DNA of 64,000 bases from Prevotellaceae bacterium UBA1746 (GCA_002314875.1 DCHS01000010.1:7842-71841), one strand, 5' to 3'. Counted from the first letter of the stretch, positions 7,638 through 16,255 are shown. The notes: generated from the letters alone by a model not told the origin. Numbers and translations are program-made.

Positions 7638-8081
7638 ATGAAGAAAATCTTCAAGGTGCTGCTCTTAATCATGATTGGAGCAGCGATTGTTATGCCCTCT
7701 GAGGCCAAGAAAAAGAAGAGCGAAAAGGAGGAGATCCTGACCGTTTATGTCTTTGGCGTTTCTCAGAATCTCGGCGACTCAACCGTATATCTCAGCGCCA
7801 TCACTCCTGTGGCAGGTGCCAAACTCCTTTCACATAATGTGCTGGAAAACCGCATTTACTATACGGAACAATTCAAAAAGTATATAGAGGAAACTTTCAA
7901 CCTGACTCACCAGACTGCCGCCGTTATTTACAACAAAGACCGTAAGAAGGTGGAAAAGAAGTATGCCAAGACTCAGGCAAAGATCAACAAGCATACCTTC
8001 GGAAAGGTGACTTTCAAGAATGTTTCCCAGGAGAATTTCCACTTTAAGGTTCCCGTTATCGTTAACAGCGAAGAATTCTAA
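7638..8081 (+). CDS. Small basic secreted protein of unknown function
   Basis: 147 residues. The frame is open further upstream, but the start is placed at MKKIFKVLLL because that gives a signal peptide (hydrophobic LLLIMIGAAIVMP, cleavage near SEA-K) and lies just downstream of the promoter. After cleavage comes a very basic KKKKSEKEE patch, then VYVFGVSQNLGDSTVYLSAI and a lysine-rich region (NKDRKKVEKKYAKTQAKINK). I do not recognise the family. It precedes the HPr-kinase-like gene by 31 nt with no terminator between, so it may be co-transcribed with that cassette. Whether it is a partner or substrate is unknown. Confidence 0.75.
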   Translation: MKKIFKVLLLIMIGAAIVMPSEAKKKKSEKEEILTVYVFGVSQNLGDSTVYLSAITPVAGAKLLSHNVLENRIYYTEQFKKYIEETFNLTHQTAAVIYNKDRKKVEKKYAKTQAKINKHTFGKVTFKNVSQENFHFKVPVIVNSEEF

Positions 8082-8112
8082 CCACCAGGCTGCAAGATAA
8101 ATTGATCACGTT

Positions 8113-9039
8113 ATGAAATTGTTTTTTAATGTAGCCCGTCACGAATATTGCATTGAGTTCCTCGATGAAAATGCTCCGTACAAGGTGCTTATCCCTACTC
8201 ACGGACGCTTTTTCATCAAGGAAAACACGCAACCGCTGATGTTCCACATGCTCGTTGGCGACGGATTGGTAGAAAACAGCCTCGAAGGGTTGGAGAAAGT
8301 TGGCGAGTTCGATTGCGGCAACTGTATGCACCATGTCGGCAAGACGGCTGAAGGCGGCTATCGCATGTTAATCCATAACTGCGACGGCCAGCTTGCGTCA
8401 TGCTTTGAAAGCAACGCTGATTTTACGGAATGCAAGGTGAGCACACATGGCGATCCCGGCATCCAGCGCTTCGGCCTTGACAACAGCATCATGATTGCCT
8501 TTGCTTTCTCCGGAGCTTACCACAATCTCCTCCTTATGCACTCCAGCGTTCCCGTGAAGGATGGCTATGGCTATCTTTTCCAGGGAAAGAGCGGAACGGG
8601 AAAGAGCACGCACTGCGAGCTGTGGCTGAAGCACATCCCTGAGACGGTCCGTATCAACGACGACAATCCCGTGGTGAGCATTCTGCCAAACGGTGAGGCG
8701 TGGGTGTTCGGCAGTCCCTGGAGCGGCAAGACACCAATTTATATGAATGTGGGCTATCCCATCGGTGGCTTCCTCCGTCTGCACCAGGCTCCGGAGAACA
8801 AAATACGTCAGCTCAACAAACTGGAAGGCTTCGCCAGCATCTTGTCGTCATGCAGCACGATGATCTGGGACAAACCTTCGTACAACGGCATTTGTGACAC
8901 CATCAGCAAGGTCGTTAGCCGCGTAGGCTGCTATGACCTCAATTGTCTCCCAGACCGTGATGCCGCACTCTTGAGCTACAGCACGATGAAGGCTGCGCTT
9001 CCCCGGCCCTGCGGCCGAGGCACCGGAACGGACTGCTGA
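8113..9039 (+). CDS. HPr-kinase-like P-loop protein
   Basis: 308 residues, no signal peptide or membrane helix, so cytoplasmic. The C-terminal half carries an HprK/PEPCK-like nucleotide-binding fold: P-loop GKSGTGKST at 158-166, acidic NDDN at 192-195 and a GSPWSGKT motif near 210-217. These match HPr serine kinases, but the N-terminal 150 residues do not look like the usual HprK sensor domain. Related stand-alone HprK-like kinases occur in peptide (lasso/RiPP) clusters, and a PqqD-like gene two positions away fits that setting. The last dozen codons (from about PRPCGRGTGTDC) and the stop are supplied by a 40-bp repeat, so the original C-terminus may have been replaced. Confidence 0.8.
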   Translation: MKLFFNVARHEYCIEFLDENAPYKVLIPTHGRFFIKENTQPLMFHMLVGDGLVENSLEGLEKVGEFDCGNCMHHVGKTAEGGYRMLIHNCDGQLASCFESNADFTECKVSTHGDPGIQRFGLDNSIMIAFAFSGAYHNLLLMHSSVPVKDGYGYLFQGKSGTGKSTHCELWLKHIPETVRINDDNPVVSILPNGEAWVFGSPWSGKTPIYMNVGYPIGGFLRLHQAPENKIRQLNKLEGFASILSSCSTMIWDKPSYNGICDTISKVVSRVGCYDLNCLPDRDAALLSYSTMKAALPRPCGRGTGTDC

Positions 9040-9115
9040 ACTCGAGGCAAAAAGCCGAGGCACCGGAACGGACTGCTGAACTTCGCGGCTTATGCCGCTC
9101 ACACCGGAACGGACC
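9001..9115 (+). repeat. 40-bp repeat array 1, overlapping the 3' end of the HPr-kinase-like gene
   Basis: Two direct copies of a GC-rich unit starting GCCGAGGCACCGGAACGGAC at 9014 and 9054 (period 40), and a third partial copy (CACCGGAACGGACC) at 9102-9115. The first unit is preceded by a GGCC-type inverted repeat (9005-9020). The second unit's tail is replaced by a GCGGC-TTAT-GCCGC hairpin (9085-9098). The unit contains the in-frame TGA (9037-9039) that ends the upstream gene. Units abut directly with no spacers. Confidence 0.9.
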
Positions 9116-9131
9116 AAAGAAACGAATAAAA

Positions 9132-9695
9132 ATGAGTTTACGAGGAAAAATAAGAAACTGGCTGAACAGCGAACAACCTGACTACACTGCGGGCAAGAAT
9201 GTCCTCAGCAAGCAGAACGCGCTGTATGTGGCCAGTCTCCGCACTTTTATCAACGAAGGCCGTACCGTGGAGTTCCCTGTGCGAGGTTGGAGCATGCGTA
9301 TTTTCGTAGAACACGAGCGTGACAAAGCGATTTTGCAAGCGTGCAAGCCCGAAGAACTAAAGCGAGGCGATGTTGTTCTTGCAGAAGTAGCAAAAGAACA
9401 TTATGTTCTCCACCGTATCATCAAAGTGGAAGGTGATCATCTGACTTTGATGGGAGACGGAAATCTGCGCGGAACAGAAGAGTGCGAGCGTAAGGATGTC
9501 GTTGCTTTAGTCATCGGTTTCATCCGAAAAGGCAAAACAACGCCAGACTATGTGACCAGCCGGAAGTGGCGCTGGTACTCAAAGGTGTGGGTGCCGCTGC
9601 TGCCTATTCGCAGACCGCTGATTCTCGGTTGGAGGCTGATCAACAGGCTGCGCCTCCTCGGCCCTGACGGCCTTGGCACCGGAACGGACCGCTGA
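9132..9695 (+). CDS. S26B/S24-like peptidase lacking a membrane anchor
   Basis: 187 residues resembling the catalytic part of type I signal peptidases. PVRGWSM (49-55) supplies the Ser-Met box with Ser54, LHRI (93-96) supplies a candidate catalytic His94 as in the Sec11/SipW (S26B) branch, and MGDGN (107-111) matches the conserved GDNN box. No N-terminal transmembrane segment is present, unlike true signal peptidases. A mildly hydrophobic stretch sits near 151-165. It lies between HPr-kinase-like and PqqD-like genes, so maturation of a peptide is plausible but not shown. The last codons (GPDGLGTGTDR) and stop come from the second 40-bp repeat array. The ATG choice is the only good one near the repeat boundary. 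Confidence 0.75.
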   Translation: MSLRGKIRNWLNSEQPDYTAGKNVLSKQNALYVASLRTFINEGRTVEFPVRGWSMRIFVEHERDKAILQACKPEELKRGDVVLAEVAKEHYVLHRIIKVEGDHLTLMGDGNLRGTEECERKDVVALVIGFIRKGKTTPDYVTSRKWRWYSKVWVPLLPIRRPLILGWRLINRLRLLGPDGLGTGTDR

Positions 9696-9765
9696 ACTCG
9701 AGGCAAAAAGCCTTGGCACCGGAACGGACCACTGAACTCGAGGCAAAAAGCCGAGGCACCGGAAC
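9661..9765 (+). repeat. 40-bp repeat array 2, overlapping the 3' end of the peptidase gene
   Basis: Copies start at 9670 and 9710 (exact 40-bp period) with a third partial copy at 9750-9765. They are nearly identical to array 1 apart from GCCTTGG for GCCGAGG and C/T changes. A GGCC inverted repeat (9660-9674) precedes the array as in array 1. The in-frame TGA ending the peptidase gene (9693-9695) lies in the first unit, at the same place as in array 1. Confidence 0.9.
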
Positions 9766-9803
9766 TTCCGGAACTACCGGAACCGCCGGAATCTCCGGAA
9801 AAA
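9759..9803 (+). repeat. 9-bp tandem repeat CCGGAANNN
   Basis: Five perfect-period 9-mers of the form CCGGAA plus three variable bases (9759, 9768, 9777, 9786, 9795) directly continue array 2. The 40-bp unit itself contains one such 9-mer (CCGGAACGG), so the short repeat may have grown from it. A related 9-bp array occurs at 22335-22388. Confidence 0.85.
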
Positions 9804-9834
9804 CTAACCATTAGATAACAAACAAAACAAAGAT

Positions 9835-10101
9835 ATGAAATTTAAACCATCATTTGAATTACGCGATGTATGCGGTGAAAATGTTCTCATCGCAAACGGT
9901 ATAGAAAACATCGACTTCGGCGCCCTCATCAATCTCAACGAGACTGCAGCTGATGTGTACCGCCACTTTGCAGGTAAGGACTTTACCCTCGAAGAAGTTG
10001 TCACCTATCTGACGGGAGAATATGATGTCACCGCTGACCAGGCTGCTACCGATGCCGTTGCTCTCTTCGAAAGCCTGAAAGAAGCAGGCGTACTGGAATA
10101 A
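9835..10101 (+). CDS. PqqD-family peptide-recognition (RRE) protein
   Basis: 88 residues with the PqqD pattern: a short beta hairpin (KPSFELRDVCGENVLIANG), then FGALINLNETAADVYRHFAG, matching the family 'lnetaaeIw' core, and helices ending in LFESLKEAGVLE. Stand-alone PqqD domains bind leader peptides of ribosomally made, modified peptides and hand them to a modifying enzyme. Here no radical SAM enzyme, cyclase or transporter of such a cluster is present within 10 kb, only the HPr-kinase-like and peptidase-like genes. An imperfect second copy of its 3' end follows. Family call is good; the pathway is unknown. Confidence 0.88.
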   Translation: MKFKPSFELRDVCGENVLIANGIENIDFGALINLNETAADVYRHFAGKDFTLEEVVTYLTGEYDVTADQAATDAVALFESLKEAGVLE

Positions 10102-10174
10102 GACCTACGACACCCCTTTATAGAATTATAAAACGTGTTGGAATAAGACCTACTTTATAGAAAATATAAAAACG
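10094..10174 (+). repeat. Imperfect tandem duplication of the PqqD gene's 3' end
   Basis: A 15-bp block (TGGAATAAGACCTAC) occurs at 10094-10108 and 10139-10153, each followed by a similar TTTATAGAA...TATAAAA stretch. The first copy includes the PqqD stop. The second again reads GTG TTG GAA TAA (Val-Leu-Glu-stop), as the real gene end reads GTA CTG GAA TAA. This looks like the remnant of a second, deleted copy or a local duplication. Confidence 0.75.
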
Positions 10175-10183
10175 AAATAAGAA

Positions 10184-12130
10184 ATGGATAAAAACACCAT
10201 TACCGGCCTGGTGCTGATTGCCGCTGTTCTCTTCGGCTACAGCTTCTGGGCACAGAGAAATGCTGAAGCAGAACAGGCTCAGCAGGCTACCGAGCAGGTT
10301 GAAAAGGCTGCCACCGAGAAGACGGAGGCAAAGGCTACCGAGCAGAAGACTGATGCTGCTACCGGAGCAACTACAGATGCTACTGATGCCACTGCACAAA
10401 CGGACACCACAACCCTCTTCTTCGCTGCCAAGGAGCAGACCAACCAGGCTCCCGTTGTTTTGAAGAACGGAAAGATCGAAGCCATCATCAATCCTAAGGG
10501 TGGCCAGATTGCCCGCGTTAATCTCAACGAATTCAAGAGCTACAAAGAGTACCACGAAGGCGGCAACGCTCCTCTTGTTATTTACAACGAGAAAGATGCC
10601 AAGATGAATTTCACCTTTGAAACCAAGGATGAAAACATCTGCACCGACGACTACTACTTTGCTGCTGAAAACCAGAGCGACAGCGCTGTGACCATGGTCC
10701 TCGCTGCTCCCAACGGTGCGAAGATCTGCTTTGACTACACCCTCACCGCTGACTACCTCATTAATATGAGCGTACGTACGGAAGGTATGAGCAAAATGTT
10801 CTCCAACAAGACCAAGACCTTCACCATCGACTGGAGCGACAAGGTTCGCCAGCATGAGAAGGGCTACTACTTCGAGAACATGTACTCTACCCTTACCTAC
10901 AAGGAACAGGATGGTGACACCGAAAAGCTCAAGGAACAGGGCAGCGAAACCGAAAAGGCAGAACAGACTGTTCGCTGGATTGCTTTCAAGAACCAGTATT
11001 TCTCCAGCTGTCTCATTGCCAAGGATCTTATGGAGAACTGCAACTTCACCAGCGAGCAGTTCGAAGAAGGCAGCGGTTATCTCAAAGGCTACAATGCACA
11101 GGTTGAAGCTGCTTTCGATCCCACGGAAAAGAATGCCAGCGAATTCCAGTTCTACTTCGGTCCCAACAACTTCCGCCTCCTCCAGTCCATGGATGACCAC
11201 AGCGTAACCGGCAGCGATCTTGATCTTCAGGACCTCGTATACCTCGGCTGGCCTGTTATCCGCTGGATCAACCGTTTCTTTACCCTCTACGTATTTGACT
11301 TCCTGACCGCAGCCCATCTCCCCATGTGGCTCGTTCTCCTTCTCATCACTCTCCTCCTTCGTGTCATTGTTTACGGTCCTACCCGCAAGAGTTTTATGTC
11401 CAGCGCGAAGATGCGTGTACTCCGTCCGAAGGTAGAAGAACTTAACAAGAAGTATCCCAACCCCGAGGATAACATGCAGAAGCAGCAGGAAATGATGAAG
11501 CTGTACAGCGAATACGGTGCAAGTCCTATGGGCGGCTGTCTTCCTATGCTGATTCAGATGCCTATCTGGATTGCGATGTTCAACTTCGTTCCTAACGCGA
11601 TTGAACTTCGTCAGGAATCCTTCCTCTGGGCTGACGACCTCTCTGCTTATGATGATATCATCAACTGGGGCACTCACGTTTGGGGCCTCGGCAACCACCT
11701 ATCTCTCTTCTGTATCCTCTTCTGCGCTACCAACCTCCTTTACAGCTACATGTCTATGCGCCAGCAGAAGGATATGATGGCAGGTAATCCAGAACAGGCT
11801 CAGCAGATGAAGATGATGCAGTGGATGATGTATCTCATGCCTCTGATGTTCTTCTTCATGTTCAACAAGTATTCAGCAGGTTTGAACTATTACTACTTCA
11901 TCTCTCTCCTTCTCTCCGCTCTTACGATGTGGTACCTCCGCAAGACCACAGACGATGCTAAGGTCCTTGCCAAGCTTGAAGCTTACCATGAGAAGCAGAA
12001 GAACAATCCCAACCGCAAGCCCGGTGGTCTCGCATCCCGTCTCCAGGCCCTCCAGGAGCAGCAGCAGGCTCTCCTCGACGAACAGCGCGCTCGTAACAAG
12101 GCCGCTCGCGATGCCAACAAGCAACAGTAA
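10184..12130 (+). CDS. yidC: Membrane protein insertase YidC
   Basis: 648 residues. An N-terminal membrane anchor (MDKNTITGLVLIAAVLFGYS) is followed by a low-complexity Ala/Thr/Gln linker (residues 28-75), a large periplasmic beta-rich domain to about residue 350 and the conserved insertase helices to about 595. Typical motifs are RVIVYGPTRKSFMSSAKMR, a cytosolic coiled stretch with MQKQQEMMKLYSEYG, and GCLPMLIQMPIWIAMF. The basic C-terminal tail is typical of Bacteroidetes YidC. It inserts inner-membrane proteins alone or with Sec. The gene follows the PqqD gene by 82 nt. Confidence 0.97.
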   Translation: MDKNTITGLVLIAAVLFGYSFWAQRNAEAEQAQQATEQVEKAATEKTEAKATEQKTDAATGATTDATDATAQTDTTTLFFAAKEQTNQAPVVLKNGKIEAIINPKGGQIARVNLNEFKSYKEYHEGGNAPLVIYNEKDAKMNFTFETKDENICTDDYYFAAENQSDSAVTMVLAAPNGAKICFDYTLTADYLINMSVRTEGMSKMFSNKTKTFTIDWSDKVRQHEKGYYFENMYSTLTYKEQDGDTEKLKEQGSETEKAEQTVRWIAFKNQYFSSCLIAKDLMENCNFTSEQFEEGSGYLKGYNAQVEAAFDPTEKNASEFQFYFGPNNFRLLQSMDDHSVTGSDLDLQDLVYLGWPVIRWINRFFTLYVFDFLTAAHLPMWLVLLLITLLLRVIVYGPTRKSFMSSAKMRVLRPKVEELNKKYPNPEDNMQKQQEMMKLYSEYGASPMGGCLPMLIQMPIWIAMFNFVPNAIELRQESFLWADDLSAYDDIINWGTHVWGLGNHLSLFCILFCATNLLYSYMSMRQQKDMMAGNPEQAQQMKMMQWMMYLMPLMFFFMFNKYSAGLNYYYFISLLLSALTMWYLRKTTDDAKVLAKLEAYHEKQKNNPNRKPGGLASRLQALQEQQQALLDEQRARNKAARDANKQQ

Positions 12131-12174
12131 GAAGCACTATACGTCATGATTCGTCACGACGAAAAAGTTTTCCC

Positions 12175-14418
12175 ATGAACATTAAAACCATTATCGCTGC
12201 AACCCTTATGGCAGCAACCATCACCACAGCAGAAGCTCAGAATGCGGCTCCTATCCAGAAGAGCACGATGAGTTTCAAGAGCGACCTGATGACACCCGAA
12301 GCACTTTGGGCCATGGGTCGTATCGGCAGTGTCAGCCTCTCTCCCTGCGGACACTACGCCGTTTATTCTGTAAGTTATTACAGTGTTGAGCAGAACAAGA
12401 GCCGTTCCATGCTCTATCTACTCAACATGGACAATAAGACCTCTGAACTCCTCACCACAAATGATAAGAGCGAGGCTGCCGGAACTTTCATCCAGGATGA
12501 GAACGGCAATGTCCGTATCGCCTATCTCTCCGGTGGCCAGATCTGGAGCATGAGTCTTGACGGCAAGGACCGCGTACAACTTACCCACGATAAGGACGGC
12601 GTCGGTGACTTCCTCTTCTCTCCCGATTGCAAGAAGGTCATTCTGGTCAAGGAAGTTGGCCAGCACACTGCGATTGCAGAAAATGATGCTGATCTTCCCA
12701 AAGCAACGGGTATGGTCATCAATGACCTGATGTACAAGCATTGGGATCATTATGTGATGACCGCTCCTCATCCTTTCGTTGCTGAGGTTACCGCCAATGG
12801 CATCAACGAGGGTAAGGACATTCTCGAAGGTGAACCCTACGAAAGTCCTATGGAACCTTTCGGTGGTGTTGAGCAGCTTGCATGGTCTCCCGACGGAAAA
12901 TATATCACCTATACCTGCCGTAAGAAGACCGGTCGTGATTACGCTGTTTCAACAGACTCTGATATTTTCTATTATAGCGTAGAAAGCAACAAGACAGAAA
13001 CCAACATCTGCAAGGGTGACGGTTACGAAGATCCTTCTTACGACTATACCACTTCCCTCGAACGCCAGATGGCGAACAACGGCCGCAGTGTCCGTTTTGC
13101 CGGTTACGATGATAATCCTGCCTTCTCTCCCGACGGCCGCTACATCGCTTTCCGCTCCATGGAGCGTGATGGTTATGAAAGTGACCGCACCCGTCTCGTT
13201 CTCTTCGATCGTGAGGTGGGCAAGTTCATCTTCGTCAGCGAACAGCTCGATGCAGCCAATCCCGTTAAGCAGAGCGGCGTTGAGGATTATGTCTGGGCTC
13301 CTGATTCCAAGACCCTCTATTTCACCGCTGTATGGCATGGCAAGACCAATATCTACATGACCAATCTTAACGGCCAGGTGAAGCAGCTGACTGACGATCA
13401 GGCTGACTACGGCATTTCTGCCATTACTCCTGACGGCAAGGCCCTCCTCTGCAAGCGTCACTCTATGGCAAATCCCGATGAGATTTATCTTCTCTCCCTT
13501 AACCAGAAGAACATTGCCAAAGCTTATAAAGCAAAGAAGTTCAGCAGTGCATTTGCAGAAGGTCTGACGAGTATCGACCAACTCACCTGCGAGAACGAAC
13601 TCTTCTACGACAACCTCGCATGGGGTGAGGTCAAGGAACGCTGGGTGAAGACGACCGATGATCAGGATATGCTCTGCTGGGTGATTTATCCTCCTCATTT
13701 CGATCCTGCAAAGAAGTACCCCACCCTCCTCTTCTGCGAAGGCGGTCCTCAGAGTCCCGTGAGCCAGTTCTGGAGTTATCGTTGGAATATGCAGATTATG
13801 GCTGCCAACGGTTATATCATCATTGCGCCCAACCGCCGCGGTCTTCCCGGTTTCGGTATGGAATGGCTCGAAGAAATCTCCGGCGACTATACCGGCCAGT
13901 GCATGAAGGATTATCTCAGTGCTATCGATGACATCAGCAAGGAATCCTATGTTGATACCGATCGCCTCGGTGCTGTAGGTGCTTCTTTCGGTGGTTTCAG
14001 CGTATATTGGCTGGCAGGAAACCACGACAAGCGTTTCAAGGCCTTCATTGCTCACGACGGTATTTACAATACCCAGCAGCAGTATGTTGAGACCGAAGAA
14101 CTCTGGTTCCCCAACTGGGATATGGGTTCTGCACCCTGGATCAAGAATGCTCAGGGTCAGCAGCAGAAGGTTTTCACCACTTCTCCTCATCTCTATGTTG
14201 ACAAGTGGGATACTCCTATCCTCTGCATCCACGGCCAGAAGGACTTCCGCATTGAATACACCCAGGCAGAGAGTGCTTTCACCGCTGCCAAGATGAACGG
14301 TGTCGATGCTCAGCTTCTCCTCTTCCCCGATGAAAACCACTGGGTCTTGAAGCCTCAGAACGGTATTCTCTGGCAGCGCACTTTCTTCCGCTGGCTGGAT
14401 AAGTACTTGAAGAAGTAA
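12175..14418 (+). CDS. Secreted S9 family dipeptidyl-peptidase (DPP5-like)
   Basis: 747 residues with a signal peptide (MNIKTIIAATLMAATITTAEA-Q). Residues 30-470 form a PD40-type beta-propeller with repeated SPDGxYI motifs. The C-terminal alpha/beta hydrolase domain has Ser604 in GASFGG, Asp690 in GQKDFR and His722 in ENHW. The region after the serine (FIAHDGIYNT...TEELWFPNWDMG) resembles Porphyromonas DPP5, which removes dipeptides from peptide N-termini in the periplasm. It lies 44 nt after yidC and 91 nt before an MFS carrier, which might take up the products (inference only). Confidence 0.9.
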   Translation: MNIKTIIAATLMAATITTAEAQNAAPIQKSTMSFKSDLMTPEALWAMGRIGSVSLSPCGHYAVYSVSYYSVEQNKSRSMLYLLNMDNKTSELLTTNDKSEAAGTFIQDENGNVRIAYLSGGQIWSMSLDGKDRVQLTHDKDGVGDFLFSPDCKKVILVKEVGQHTAIAENDADLPKATGMVINDLMYKHWDHYVMTAPHPFVAEVTANGINEGKDILEGEPYESPMEPFGGVEQLAWSPDGKYITYTCRKKTGRDYAVSTDSDIFYYSVESNKTETNICKGDGYEDPSYDYTTSLERQMANNGRSVRFAGYDDNPAFSPDGRYIAFRSMERDGYESDRTRLVLFDREVGKFIFVSEQLDAANPVKQSGVEDYVWAPDSKTLYFTAVWHGKTNIYMTNLNGQVKQLTDDQADYGISAITPDGKALLCKRHSMANPDEIYLLSLNQKNIAKAYKAKKFSSAFAEGLTSIDQLTCENELFYDNLAWGEVKERWVKTTDDQDMLCWVIYPPHFDPAKKYPTLLFCEGGPQSPVSQFWSYRWNMQIMAANGYIIIAPNRRGLPGFGMEWLEEISGDYTGQCMKDYLSAIDDISKESYVDTDRLGAVGASFGGFSVYWLAGNHDKRFKAFIAHDGIYNTQQQYVETEELWFPNWDMGSAPWIKNAQGQQQKVFTTSPHLYVDKWDTPILCIHGQKDFRIEYTQAESAFTAAKMNGVDAQLLLFPDENHWVLKPQNGILWQRTFFRWLDKYLKK

Positions 14419-14509
14419 CTCCTATAATATTATTATTGAAGTTATCACTAGTTCTTTTAGTTATTAACCTTTGAAATTACTAATTTCACAATAATCACAA
14501 TTACTAACA

Positions 14510-16129
14510 ATGAGTAACATTAAAACTTTGAGAGACTCTGCCGGTATCCGCTGGACTGCCCTCCTGCTCCTCGCATTGAGCATGTTCTGCGCCTACATCT
14601 TCGTGGATATTCTCTCTCCCATCAAGGACCTCATGCAGAGCCAGCGTGGCTGGGACTCTACCGCCTTCGGTACCATGCAGGGTTCTGAGACATTCCTCAA
14701 TGTCTTCGTATTCTTCCTCATCTTCGCAGGTATCATCCTCGATAAGATGGGCGTTCGTTTCACCGCCCTCCTCTCTGGCGCAGTAATGCTCGTCGGTGCC
14801 CTCATCGACTGGTATGCAGTTTCTGACAGCTTCGTTGGCAGCGGTCTCGACACCTGGTTTACCAACAACCTCAACTACATCCCCGGTTTCGACGAACTCG
14901 GCGTTTCTCCTTTCTATGAGGGTATGCCTTCTTCTGCAAAGTTCGCTGCTGTAGGTTTCATGATCTTCGGTTGCGGTTGCGAAATGGCAGGTATCACCGT
15001 TAGCCGTGGTATTGTTAAGTGGTTCAAGGGACGTGAAATGGCACTCGCTATGGGTTCAGAAATGGCACTCGCTCGTCTTGGTGTTGCCACCTGTATGATT
15101 TTCTCTCCCTTCTTTGCTAAGTTCGGTGGCAACATCGACGTTTCTCGTTCTGTAGCATTCAGCGTTGTGTTGATGTGTATCGCAATGATCATGTTCATCA
15201 CCTACTTCTTCATGGATAAGAAGCTCGACTCTCAGACTGGTGAAGCAGAAGAAAAGGACGATCCCTTCAAGCTCTCTGACCTCGGAGCAATCCTTTCTTC
15301 CAGTGGTTTCTGGCTCGTTTCTCTCCTCTGCGTACTTTACTACAGCGCAATCTTCCCCTTTCAGAAGTATGCAGTAAACATGCTCCAGTGCAACCTCAGT
15401 CTCACTCCCGGCGAAGGTTTCTGGAATAGCGAAACCAATCCCACCGTTACCTTCATTCAGTACGGTTTGATGCTCGTTGTTGCTGCATGTTCTTTCACCA
15501 GCAACTTCTCAAAGAACAAGGCTATGAAGTACGGTCTTATGCTTGCTGCCGTTGTTGCTCTCGTAGTTTACTGCTACATGGGTTACATGCGTGGTACAGC
15601 AGAAACTATCTTCGCTGTATTCCCCCTCCTCGCAGTTGCTATCACTCCTATTCTTGGTAGCTATGTTGACCACAAGGGTAAGGCTGCAACCATGCTCATC
15701 CTTGGTTCTCTCCTTCTCATCGGCTGTCACCTCACCTTCGCGTTCGTTCTTCCTTTGTTCAAGGGCAATGCTGTTGCTGGTGTCATCGTTGCTTACACTA
15801 CCATCCTCGTTCTTGGTGCAAGCTTCTCACTGGTTCCCGCTTCTCTCTGGCCCAGTGTTCCCAAGCTCGTTGACCAGAAGATCATCGGTTCTGCTTATGC
15901 ACTCATCTTCTGGATTCAGAACATCGGTCTCTGGTTGTTCCCCCTCCTCATCGGTAAGGTTCTTGACGCCAGCAATCCCGGTGTTACCGATCCTCTCAAG
16001 TTCGACTATACCAATCCTCTCCTCATGCTTGCCAGCCTCGGTGTTGCGGCCTTCATCATCGGTCTCATCCTCAAGGTTGTTGATAAGAAGAAGAACATCG
16101 GTCTTGAACTTCCCAACATCACTGAGTAA
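14510..16129 (+). CDS. MFS transporter
   Basis: 539 residues with about twelve hydrophobic helices and MFS hallmarks: an acidic/basic loop after helix 2 (DKMGVRF, motif A-like) and a central charged loop near residue 245 (SQTGEAEEKDDPFK). Helix 1 region WTALLLLALSMFCAYIFVDI and the GCGCEMAGITVSRGIVKWFKG loop are distinctive. Codon choice is strongly biased (TTC, CTC, GGT), suggesting high expression. Substrate is not evident. Its place after a secreted dipeptidyl-peptidase makes peptides a candidate. A terminator follows at 16184. Confidence 0.88.
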   Translation: MSNIKTLRDSAGIRWTALLLLALSMFCAYIFVDILSPIKDLMQSQRGWDSTAFGTMQGSETFLNVFVFFLIFAGIILDKMGVRFTALLSGAVMLVGALIDWYAVSDSFVGSGLDTWFTNNLNYIPGFDELGVSPFYEGMPSSAKFAAVGFMIFGCGCEMAGITVSRGIVKWFKGREMALAMGSEMALARLGVATCMIFSPFFAKFGGNIDVSRSVAFSVVLMCIAMIMFITYFFMDKKLDSQTGEAEEKDDPFKLSDLGAILSSSGFWLVSLLCVLYYSAIFPFQKYAVNMLQCNLSLTPGEGFWNSETNPTVTFIQYGLMLVVAACSFTSNFSKNKAMKYGLMLAAVVALVVYCYMGYMRGTAETIFAVFPLLAVAITPILGSYVDHKGKAATMLILGSLLLIGCHLTFAFVLPLFKGNAVAGVIVAYTTILVLGASFSLVPASLWPSVPKLVDQKIIGSAYALIFWIQNIGLWLFPLLIGKVLDASNPGVTDPLKFDYTNPLLMLASLGVAAFIIGLILKVVDKKKNIGLELPNITE

Positions 16130-16183
16130 TCCCTACCAATGGTAATTCCTCTTACAGAGTAATCCCATACATAAAGACATAAC

Positions 16184-16217
16184 AAACCCCGCCAGCTCAT
16201 CGCTGACGGGGTTTTTA
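16184..16217 (+). terminator. Terminator after the MFS gene
   Basis: Stem AAACCCCG-C-CAGC (16184-16196) pairs with GCTG-A-CGGGGTTT (16202-16214), then a T run. Only the A run and sequence to the left differ on the minus strand, so it mainly serves the plus-strand gene. Confidence 0.85.
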
Positions 16218-16255
16218 TTTGGTGCCGTTCGTACGCACGACTAACATAAAGAATT

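Noticed and set aside
9001..9803. The 40-bp repeats as a CRISPR array
   Set aside because: Units abut with no unique spacers, overlap gene ends and no cas genes are near.
10118..11698. A 526-codon open frame antisense to yidC
   Set aside because: It mirrors yidC codon bias, has no family resemblance and lies fully inside a certain gene.
12949..14340. A 463-codon open frame antisense to the DPP5-like gene
   Set aside because: Produced by biased codons of the real gene; no signal, motif or start context.
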